NCBI RefSeq assembly: GCF_000006405.1
Contig: NW_003215582.1
Location: 652,097 to 716,096, forward strand
Source of the DNA: Perkinsus marinus ATCC 50983
Taxonomy: Eukaryota > Perkinsozoa > Perkinsida > Perkinsidae
Length of the DNA: 64,000 bases
Direction: 5' to 3'
Shown here: in pieces, positions 55,267 to 64,000 of the stretch
Numbering within the stretch: position 1 is the first letter of the stretch
Layout of the letters: each line of letters opens with the position of its first letter
Position numbers and translations under genes: made by a program
Notes under the pieces: model-generated
What the model saw: only the letters and a program-made list of their open reading frames with translations
Database searches by the model: none
What the model was told of the DNA's origin: nothing

Positions 55267-57411
55267 ATGGCCAGCCATCTCCTCGTTTTCATCATGGCTT
55301 CAATTGAAAGTATCGTCCTATCAAGTCATCTCCGGACTTCATTTTACAACATCTCCTGGAGTGCTTCAATAGTCTCCAACGGTTTAGAGTATCATCTAAA
55401 TGCTTCGTCCGCAAATCGCTCAGGCGTTGACTGGTGGGCATGCTTCATCTCAGATGATGGCCAGGTGCTCAGCTACAACGTCACTTTACTATCAGAGCCA
55501 CTACATGCTGTGACCGGGTCAAAGGTCTTTCTCAGAGTCTCTGGAAGCAGTCATTGTGGGAAGTTTGCTAGTTTCGATGAACTCGCCAAGGTCACATCTT
55601 GGAATCTTACGGCGGGCCTGGTTAGCAAGCACAGCGTTGATAGTGTAATTCTACCTCACGGTTATGGTCGGAGAATGAGTTGTATCTCTGAGTCCTGTGA
55701 GCAACGCATGGACTACGGAGCTGCTGCGAGTTATCAAATACTGATATCTGAGCTGAGCAACGGTGACACCGGTTTTTTCATGACTTTTGATGGAGCTGGT
55801 TTTCTGAAGGATTATTCGTCAAATCGCCAGGGAACGGAATTCTCGGTCGCTACTAAGGTAAGCTTCTCTTGATTTTCGACTGTCGCATCGGTAACCGATG
55901 TTTAGTTACGTGCAAGATACGACCCAGCTACACTGCCCTATCGAACGCCGTTCCCGACAATAGTTGGAGTAACTAAGGGCGGCTGGCTCGACGTTGCCCG
56001 GATATATCGTAATTGGGCTGTTCCGGTATTTACTGGTCCTAAGAAGAGGACATGGTTTGATGATGCGCCAGGCGCTCTATGGGTCAACTCCCACTGGGAA
56101 CCAACAGATGGTTTCGCTAAGCTCGGCGGTCAGCCAGCTCGTGTACTCGATAATATCAGGAGACTTCGTAGATTAGTTGGCGACAAGACTGAGATCGCTT
56201 TACACTGGTATGAATGGGATAATCTAGGGTATGATGATGGGGATAATTACACTGACTGTCCCGATGCTGCATGCGGGTTCGACACCCACTACCCGCATTA
56301 CTTACCTGCCCGACCAAACTTCGGCGATGCCGTCGACGAGCTATTGGACATGGGCGTGCGAGTGTTCCCTTATATCAACGGGAGGCTTTTTGATGTCCAA
56401 CTGCCGGAATGGAAGGACTATGTTGAGTCAAAGCATGCCTGTCGCAATGAGACCGATGATGTGGTTGTGGAGGACTTTGGGTCTGGCACTTCCTTCGGTG
56501 TACCTAATCCGGACGGCTTCTACTGGTCGACCGTCATAGAAGGAGTATGCAGCGACATGATGTGAGTCATTGGGAAGCTTGTGTTCAGTCTCCCGTTCAT
56601 TAATGTGGAGTCGAAATTGCAAATCGACAGGTGGTGAAACTAAGAGTTGCCTTTTTTATCAGACGTAAATACTCAAGTCTTGGTGGTATCTACATCGACG
56701 AGCTTGCTGCTGCTCCAAACCTTCCATGTTATATCAATGGCCAAGGCCACAATTTCGTACACGGAATCAACAAGGTTGTGATAGGGTAAGCCACGGACTG
56801 TTTGGTGCTGAATCGAATGTTATGTCGACAGGTGCGCGAACGGTATGTCTCAGTGGAAGGCTGGGTTGCCATCCATCACAGAGTCAAACGCAGAAACCAT
56901 GATGCGTACCGTAGATGCATATCTTACTCTCGTTGCGATGGGTGCTGATGACCCGGTGCCGGTATTTGGTGCAGTGTATGGTGGGTTTTATAAGGGTATC
57001 GGTTCATACTTCTCCCGAAGAACTGATGGTCATCCGCACAATTTTACTCGTGCTGTTTGTAAGCAGCTCCTCTTCGGGAACCGTATCGGCTGGTTTGCTC
57101 TCGACGGTAACGACGAACTCCTCAGCTTCCTCGAAGATTCGACGGAGTCCGTATCCTTCCTCCGACGGGCTCTCTTTCTTCGGTCAAAGTTTTCATTGTG
57201 GTTCGAACATGGCCGTCCTGGCAGACAGTTCGGACACACCAAGCAAGAGTGGATCTACGAGTCTGTTCATCTGAAGAGTTACCTTGTCATCACTTGTAAA
57301 CCTTTCGAATCCTCTGGCAGTCCAGTGGAAGAGTTGGTGTATGGTGAGGTAGATACGACCGGATCGTATGCTGCTTCTGACGTATCATTGGAAGAGACCA
57401 TTTTAATGTAG
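55267..57411 (+). CDS. Secreted glycoside-hydrolase-like protein (DUF6259 type)
   Basis: Signal peptide MASHLLVFIMASIESIVLSS, then a beta-rich N-terminal domain (WWACFISDDGQVLSYNVTLL, FLRVSGSSHCGKFASFDELA) and a TIM-barrel-like part: VARIYRNWAVPVFTGP, IALHWYEWDNLGYDDGDNYT, VRVFPYINGRLFD, GGIYIDELAAAPNLPCYING and DPVPVFGAVYGGFYKG. The segments in this order match bacterial DUF6259 proteins, related to glycoside hydrolases. Introns are at 55858-55905 (48 nt), after DMI near 56562, and one of about 45 nt near 56789-56832; all join in phase. It ends in LEETILM at 57411. Many N-glycosylation sites suggest passage through the ER. The substrate is unknown. A bacterial origin by transfer is possible, but it is well spliced and shares local codon use. 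Confidence 0.7.
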
Positions 57412-58291
57412 GTTGTGTCTCACATTTTGTATTTCAACGATCTCTGTTTTTCTCTGAATCGTCACGTTTTTTATACTCGCTCGGTTTCGTCGGGTAGGCG
57501 TGGGCGCCCATGGCGTCATCCTTTGCGTCGAAGCAGCCGACTCGGCTGAGCCGAGTCGCAGTTGTCATCGCCTAGCCCTCAAACCAAATTGTATTTCTCA
57601 TGTACACTCTTCGTGTTGTGCTCACTGTGGCATGGGCAACAATAAGTGATGAGGTTTCGGTAATCTGGTGGTGGCTGAACCAAATTTGTTGGAGAGGCGC
57701 TTAACTCAACACTTGACGTGCGCAAGCTTGCTGATGGGGGGTTCTAGTACTCCATGTGAAGTGGTAGTTTCTTTGTGTGTGGCTTTATGGAGAGAAACTC
57801 TTGGCAATTTGTTGAGCTTGCGGGAAGAGGTGGTGGAGAGTAATGGAGCTGTGTCTGTGGGGACAGTGCGCTGTTTCTGTATCAACCTCACAGACGTCTT
57901 GGTCTTAGCTCGCCATTTGATGAGCAATTGCAGAACGACACTGCTATTTGTAGTTCTTGAGGTCTGTTCCTGCCGAGATGGAAGACTGTCTCAGAGTAAG
58001 TCAGCCTCACTGTTTAAAGCAATGATAATAGTGTTCTCGGTGGGGTCAGTGCTTTCAGTGTCGACGTAGTAGCTTTGTAAGACTTTTTGCTCAGCAAACT
58101 TTGCTGTCTTGGGAACCACGATGTGGTTCACTGGTGGGTGTTGTTCGATCATGCGCTCTGATGCCCTCTGGAAAAGGGACGTTTCTCACCTCGATCTATT
58201 GCGTTGAATCTCAATGTAAGGCCGGGTAGTGATGTCATCAGTGGGTAGGGTCCCTAGGGTGCAGCGGGTCTGACATATATTTGGTCTGAAC
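57412..58291. other. Spacer with a perfect palindrome
   Basis: About 0.9 kb. A 134-codon plus-strand frame from a GTG codon (57668-58069) has no recognisable features. A 21-nt palindrome lies at 57538-57558. Otherwise nothing is seen. Confidence 0.4.
57538..57558. repeat. Perfect 21-nt palindrome
   Basis: Arms CGACTCGGCT and AGCCGAGTCG around a single central G, about 125 nt after the glycosidase-like stop codon. It could be a 3' hairpin or a protein-binding site. Confidence 0.85.
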
Positions 58292-61200
58292 ATGGAACGC
58301 CTGAAGTTGGTCTCACAGCACGTGACTAGCCCAGAGAGTGCCCCAGTGCTTTGGCGGCCAAAAGAGAGCTACGCTCGCACTACAAAAATGTATGCTCCCC
58401 TGGAGGTCATATACGCACTGAACTGGGTACTCAGGCGTAAGTTTCGCCAGCTAGTCCAGCAAAAGTTCGACAGTGACGTGGATGGTTACGAAGCATTGCA
58501 CAAGTGGTCTGTGGAAAACCTAGGTCAAGATTTCCACGACCACCCCAGGCTGGTTATCGTGGTGTTTCAGGTTTATTCTGGTCTGTGTGTTGGGATTTTG
58601 TTGGGATGATCGGAGAGAAGAATTCAGCTGCTCTGGAAAATGAGAAGGACATGGTGATCTCTCGTCAGGGTTCCTCCCTGGCATGGATGATGACCCGCTA
58701 TCGGGATGCGCAGAGCGGTGCTGATTGTTCTCAGGTCGGCTCCTGTTTTTTCCCACGGAGCTACGTGAATCTGGCGGAAAACTGCCTCCGGCCGAGCAAG
58801 AACACTGTTGCCTGCATTTTCAATGGCGAAGGGCATGCCTCCAGTGAGCCCTCCTATCCCGCCACGAGCATCAGAGGGTTTTGACCTATGGCTCAGGAAC
58901 GATCACCCGGCATGAGTTACGAGGGATGGTCTCTATTCTTCAGCAAGCTTTCGTCGCAAAGGGCATCCAGAAAGGCGATAGGGTGAGGAATGGGAGGAAT
59001 TAGGAGTCTTCTACATGATGATCGCGCAGGTGTGTGGGGTGACCGCGAATACACCTGAGACCATCGCAGTCATGCTGGCTCTGGCATCTCTTGGAGCGAT
59101 ATGGAGTAGTAGAGCTGAGTCAGATCAGCTGAACCTTCGAAATCGATACATGAGCCGTCCTGTTGTAGGCAGCGTGTCACCAGACTTCGGAGCATCGGGC
59201 GTGGTCGAACGATTCGAACAGGTGAGCTCTCGGTCCAAAGTTGAGTGTTGATCGCGTGCCTTGAGAAGAGTGACGACAATAAGCTGGCTCAGTAGGTATC
59301 CCCAAAGATGATATTCTTGGCCGATGGATACTATGTCAAAGGCAAATGGATGGGAGAAGAAGTGGCTACGACAGCTCGAGAGATCGTTCATCTACTCGGG
59401 TTCGATAATGACCTGGATAAGGTTGTGGTGAGAATTTCTCCGTACTACCGTCGTACTCTAGAGTAACAACAGTTTGCTGGACCAGCATTGCTATGCGCAT
59501 CTCACTCGGTCCAGTCCTTTCCAATCGTTCATTGGTACGTGCTGGTCAGGTACTTCCATTCAAGCGATCTGGTGCAAAGAGGACTCGATTACCGTACCAG
59601 ACTCTGCGAGCCTTTTTGGGAGGGTTCAAGCCGAGGCGAGTCGAGTATGCGAAGACGGCCTTCAATGACCCGGTCTTTATAATGTTCTCCAGTGGAACTA
59701 CGGGGAAGCCTAAATGTGATTCTTCCTCGCTACTCTTACTGCGTCGTTGGTACCTACTTCGACGTTCTAGCAAGCGATTGGTGCTATATTGACCTGTCTC
59801 TTTGCCAGGCATTGTTCACAAGCATGGTTGCCTCCTACAATTGATGAAAGAGCATCAACTGCACTGCGATATCCGTCCTGGAGATAAGGCCTTGTAGGGT
59901 CCTCACCAGGTGTTCGACCTGAGCCACCTTCAGTCTCTGTTGGATAGTTACTATACCACGACAGCATGGATGATGTGGCAGTGGCTTACCACGATGCTGG
60001 CTTCTGAGGCGACGATTCTACTGTGAGGCTCACATCGTTTCCTTGGAACTCGAGTCAGCTATGCTCAGGTATGATGGTAATCCTTTCTGTCCTAACCCAG
60101 CTGTTCTGCCAAAACTTTGTAAGAAGCACGGCGTCAAGTTCTTCGGAGTTTCGGCTAAGTGGGGACTGGATGGCAAGGGGGGCCTCATTGAGGCTTTCCT
60201 TAGATACATCGATGCATTGCGCAAATCACTGGAGCGAGATCCGAAGCTATTCTCGCAACTGAACATGGATCAAGTTAGGATGATCTCCAGCACGGGTACG
60301 GCACTGACGATTCTCTTGGATATTCTCATATCAGTACTGCTTCATAGGTTCCCCGTTGGTACCGGAGAACTACGATTTCTTGTACAGACATTGGCCGCAC
60401 ATATGCGTGTCTTCTATCAGTGGTGGCACTGATATTATCAGTACCTTCATGCTGGGCAATCCGGATGGAGTCGTCAGGTGCGATCCTTCTGAGCTCTTCC
60501 CTTCTCGTATGATTCAAGCACAGCTTGTTGGTTGAATATTTCAGTTCGGTCGATTCTTGGCTGTATTCAGGCGAGGGCAAATTCAATGTCGTGGATTGGG
60601 CATGGCCGTGGAGGTGTGGGACGACTCCGGGCGTCCAGCTCGGCCAGGCGCTACAGGCGAGCTCGTGTGTACGCGGGATTATCACTTATTCTTCGAATTT
60701 CTCGATAGCCGGCGTTTTAGTCGGTGAGATACACTGATTCAGGTACCAAGCCTTTCCCATCCCAACCTTGGGGATTCTGGGGGGATGACGCAAACAAGAC
60801 TAAGTGAGTTGGGCCCGCGATGCAGAGCTGATAGCGTCCCTACGCACGAATATGAGCACAATAGTAGATTTTCGAGAGATCCTGCCTTGCAGGTACCGTG
60901 AGGCGTACTTCAACAGTGAGTTTGGCCCGAATGTGTGGTACCACGGCGACTTCTGTGCTCTCTATGCTGAGGGTGGGCCTTCGAGACCGAAACGTCCGTA
61001 GATGCACCGTATATTTTCAGGGGGTTTAGCAGTTTTCGGGCGTAGTGATGCAACACTCAACCCGGGAGGGGTCCGCATCGGCACAGCTGATATATACAAG
61101 GTCGTAGAGCATATGCCTGAGGTGAGGATAATGTCGATTCTTCGATGATCACTATACGAGCAATCACCTCGAGAAGCTATAATGCCCGACCCCAAGATCG

Positions 61201-61597
61201 AGCACTCACCATTTTAGATTACGGAAGCGCTTTGCTGCGGTGTGTCTCGTAGTGGAGACGTGATCATTGCTCTCTTCGTGGTACTTCATGCTGGAGTCAC
61301 TCTCGACAACGACCTGAGGGCGAAAATCAGGCGCGAAATCCAGAAGAGCTGTACTCGTCACCATGTAAGTGACAATGACGTTCCCATCGGCAGCGCACTC
61401 TCGCATGAAGAGCCAGGTTGTATGCTGGACTCTAGGTACCGGGAATAATAGAACAAGTAACTGACATACCTCGAACCAAGAACGGCAAGATTGTTGAGTT
61501 GGCCGTTCGTGAAGTTCTCCATCACCGCAAAGTGAGAAACGTCAGTGCTCTGGCCAACCCTCAAGTTCTGAAGGAGTTCGAGAAGTTCGCGATATGA
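58292..61597 (+). CDS. AACS: Acetoacetyl-CoA synthetase
   Basis: Cytosolic ANL-family adenylating enzyme that activates acetoacetate to acetoacetyl-CoA. It starts [20 protein letters not shown] with WRP. Then follow [12 protein letters not shown] / [78 protein letters not shown] (ATP-binding P-loop), [29 protein letters not shown] (with the GD of motif A8), [20 protein letters not shown] and [20 protein letters not shown] (catalytic Lys). It ends in LKEFEKFAI at 61597. About 15 short introns are implied. The signature order and the WSVENP-like N-terminus identify AACS rather than acetyl-CoA synthetase. No targeting peptide. Confidence 0.9.
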
Positions 61598-61603
61598 ACC
61601 GGA

Positions 61604-61618
61604 CTCCGGTTACCGGAG
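61604..61618. repeat. Palindrome just after the AACS stop
   Basis: Arms CTCCGGT and ACCGGAG around a central T, starting 7 nt after the stop codon. It shares the core CCGGTTACCGG with the sequence near 62283-62294. Confidence 0.85.
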
Positions 61619-62033
61619 CACACTTTTTCTCATGGCCTCTCTACGGTCGTACGCTTCGTTTTTGGGGCTTTCTCGACTTTTGTTCTCGTGAGTTTTATGA
61701 TACGGGTCTCAGTGAGTTGACGCTACTATAAATCGCTAGTTGTCCTAACTCGGGTCGCGCTACGTTCTCACGAATTCGTAATATGGAGCATAGAAGTTTC
61801 GGAGAGGCTGTTTCGCTAGGAATGAATCGCCAAGGCGCAGTGCAACCGAAGAGAACTTCTTTGAAGTCCGGAATTCGGACCTCTCCACGACAGATGAAGC
61901 CTTCATCATGAAGGGACTTCATGCCTACATTGATAGCAATGCACATTGGCAACTTTGATCGGGGTCGACCGATTAATATTTCTCATTCCGATGCAGGATA
62001 CCGAATATACTATACCCTTCAGTGACGGGCCTC

Positions 62034-62135
62034 CACGTCACGGTGACGTGACGTCGTCACCAGCAACGTCCCGCCTGAGGATTATTCTCAGGCGGGACAT
62101 TGCTGATCGCCAGGGATTATTCACGTCACCCTGGC
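62034..62135. repeat. Cluster of three strong hairpins
   Basis: CACGTCAC/GTGACGTG (62034-62050) is followed by GTCCCGCCTGAG/CTCAGGCGGGAC with a 7-nt loop (62068-62098; extends to about 19 bp with one mismatch). GCCAGGG/CCCTGGC follows (62109-62135). The tight cluster suggests a structured RNA, a terminator-like region or an old mobile-element end. Confidence 0.85.
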
Positions 62136-62282
62136 AGTTGAAACAGGCGGCACGCGGGTTTCGTTCGTGAGAGGACTCTAGGCTGAAGTGTTCAGCGGGG
62201 TTATAGTCATCTTGCCTTAGTCCATCGTCCTGTCCGCCTTGGTGACACCAAGTTGGTGCGCCACCAATGATGGCAGGGATTC

Positions 62283-62319
62283 ACCGGTTACCGGTTAAAT
62301 AACTACCGTAGTTATTTAA
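62283..62319. repeat. AT-rich perfect inverted repeat next to an ACCGGT palindrome
   Basis: Arms TTAAATAACTA and TAGTTATTTAA with a 3-nt loop (62295-62319), preceded by ACCGGTTACCGGT. Extruded hairpins of this kind are common in inverted-repeat transposon remnants. Confidence 0.85.
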
Positions 62320-62375
62320 TAACTGTTATTACCAGATAATATGGCTGGTAAGTTTCCGATGGTAATTCGACCATA

Positions 62376-63300
62376 TTAGCGGTACGTGATGCCTTCCAGT
62401 CTTCGCGTTCGCTTGTCCGCAGCATCATAGCCGAGTTCAGAAGCATTACCGTTCTCCCTCATGATAAAAGTGAGTTCGAAAGGCCATCCATCGAGTGGAA
62501 AAGCTGCTCGCTGCTGCCAGTGGCAACTCGTCGCACCGTCAACCGCCCGAGATTTGGCTGTAGGTAGCATCCAATGTTCGGAATATTGGGAATATTTTAT
62601 TCCGGTATTAGTCACGTTGAGTCGTTTGTAGATGTTTGTGAGCTCCATAGGAGGCTCTTAGCGCACTAATCACAGTTTTAGTTCCTCCGGGGGAAGGCTT
62701 ATGCAGGAAGCTGTCAACCCGTATTCCAATCTGGCTTTTCTCGACACCACTTCTTATGATCGAGGTTGGTGTTGAGCGACTCACACCCTGCGGAGGCGCT
62801 GCTCCAAAGACTCATCGAATCCGCAAAACTCTTACCTAGCATTGTTTCTGGGAGATAGTCTAATACGCCTCGCTGGACATTCTTTTCGGTTGTGAAGTCC
62901 ACTTATAATCCATACAGTTCATTATCAGGTATCACATAAAGCCTTTCCCTGGAAAGTTTCCAGCAAATCCAAAGTTCCATATCTCGTCAGAGTATCTCTC
63001 ATTCTCAAAAGAACCACTTCAAGACTTGAACGTAGGTTTCCATCATGCGATTAGGGACCGTACAGTAATAAACTGGTAGAAACCTCCCACGGCTATGACG
63101 TACTAATATAATGAACTGTTCAGCAAATTTCAGAGGATAGACCACAAAGGTAGCGTCGAGACATATGTGACACCCACTGAATGATATTCTTCCAACAATT
63201 CACATTCTGCATGCCATTTGCTGGCGTGTGTGGCAGCAAGGTCTCGAGCAATGCATTGAGCCGTGTCTCCATTAAGAGGCAGGCAACCTTGCGCTGACAT
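62376..63300 (-). CDS. Hypothetical protein, multi-exon
   Basis: Minus-strand gene with proposed start MSAQGCLPLNGDTAQCIARD at 63300 (57-codon first exon, KWHAECELLEEYHSVGVTYV). Later frames read VVIAVGGFYQFITVRSLIA, ERYSDEIWNFGFAGNFPGKG, VLDYLPETMLGKSFADSMSL and the last exon NIYKRLNVTNTGIKYSQYSE with FPLDGWPFELTFIMRENGNA, ending at 62376. Splice sites are plausible but not all phases are resolved. No family is recognised. It shares the YSDE.W motif with the fragment at 53.2-53.7 kb. Confidence 0.45.
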
Positions 63301-63719
63301 TTCCTGTCGAAGTTATTCCGAGTTTTCGATGTGAGTTATATTCTGTTCTCGCATGTGCCGCCTCTTGTGGGACAGGTGCGCATGCAATATACGAGCCCCA
63401 TCACCCCCTCCACCGCTCCCGACCTCGTGCTGTATGCTGTCCCACTCTTTCGGGAAGAGTGTTTGCATCTGATCACGTCCAATGATAGGGCAGATCGTAG
63501 CGAGACCGACACCTACTTCATAGAAGAGTCTACTTGACTTCGTTGCTCCACCCCCCGTTGTAAGTGGCGTGGGAGACTTATTTTTCTCTGGGGCACATTT
63601 CTTTTGAGTACGCTCGCGTGTAAGTGGTTAGATATGCATATGCCAATCTCCGAAACACTTCTGAGATTAGCTTTCACCTTCGTAAAAGCGGGCATATTTC
63701 CAGAGAACCTCGCAGACGA

Positions 63720-63999
63720 ACTAACTCACCATGAATGGGCACTCCACATGGCTCTGACTGTCAGAGTCTGACATGAGTAGATCCTGTATGCCTTCAATGT
63801 CTCCTTCACCCATACCTAATAGAATGATAGGCAGTGTCGGAGGTGATATGAATTCTATATCCGCTTTTCTATTGGCCTCACTTTAAACTGCTTCTTGAAT
63901 GCTGGTCTTCAGCTTTTTCCCCATAAATTATGACTGCAATCTATCCTGAGCGTACGGATGGGTGCTCGGTACTGCGTATCGGCTTGTCTGCTGCTGCTG
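63720..63999 (-). CDS. Partial gene at the right edge, possibly vWA/copine-like
   Basis: A minus-strand exon reads SPPTLPIILLGMGEGDIEGI-QDLLMSDSD and ends at a GTGAGT donor (near 63728) after VECPFM. The pattern of a buried strand LPIILLGMG followed by DIEGIQDLLMSD resembles the end of the von Willebrand A domain in copines. The rest lies outside the window or is unresolved, so this is tentative. Confidence 0.35.
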
Positions 64000-64000
64000 C

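Larger units (their letters stand above)
61598..62375. other. Spacer rich in palindromes
   Basis: About 0.8 kb between convergent genes with at least five hairpin-forming sequences, listed separately. No convincing protein frame. Confidence 0.6.

Noticed and set aside
1-64000. CRISPR arrays, rRNA genes, bacterial operons or prophage
   Set aside because: No regularly spaced repeats, rRNA-like blocks, ribosome-binding sites or phage genes were seen; the splice structure is eukaryotic throughout.

Overview
The window reads as nuclear DNA of a protist alveolate, most likely Perkinsus or a close relative. The reasons are mixed. Seen directly: GC near 50%, gene-dense with little spacer, almost every gene cut by many tiny GT..AG introns (mostly 40-55 nt, some apparently 28-37 nt), while the translation factor EF-2 is intronless with a strong codon bias. 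Inferred: a stromal-processing-peptidase-like M16 protease carries a two-part plastid-type leader with an FVLP motif after the signal peptide, as described for dinoflagellate and Perkinsus plastid proteins, and a selenoprotein H gene with an in-frame TGA and a SECIS-like hairpin is present. Gene spans below were assembled by hand from reading frames and splice sites, so exon edges are proposals.

Layout. 0.2-6 kb: fragments of a minus-strand gene, EF-2 (plus), then two short minus-strand genes, one with a mitochondrial-type leader. 6.3-15.5 kb (plus): a long gene of about 25-30 exons with an N-terminal chromodomain and two CCHC zinc knuckles, followed by a compact SAP+KH RNA/DNA-binding protein. 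Four introns between 9.0 and 10.3 kb each carry a hairpin that looks like a tRNA T-arm/B-box. 16.4-22.2 kb (plus): unidentified genes ending in a membrane protein with a C-terminal J domain, and a small coiled protein.

23.5-38.2 kb (minus): a block built from tandem pairs. Two isochorismatase-family hydrolases, two DUF423-type small membrane proteins, and two copies of a two-gene module (a Cys-rich two-TM membrane protein followed by a family-2 glycosyltransferase).

38.6-45.2 kb (plus): two tandem cathepsin C (dipeptidyl peptidase I) genes, the second interrupted by a 100-N assembly gap. 46-53 kb (plus): an ankyrin protein, the SPP-like protease, selenoprotein H whose start overlaps the protease's last codons, a broken serpin, and a CstF-64-like protein lacking the RRM. 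54.1 kb: tRNA-His(GTG). 55.3-61.6 kb (plus): a secreted DUF6259/glycosidase-like protein and acetoacetyl-CoA synthetase. The right end holds palindromic spacers and minus-strand hypothetical genes.

Functional themes are inferred: lysosomal/secretory proteolysis (cathepsin C pair), surface polysaccharide synthesis (GT2 modules), plastid protein maturation (SPP), redox selenoprotein (SelH), acetoacetate activation (AACS) and RNA 3'-end processing (CstF-64-like).
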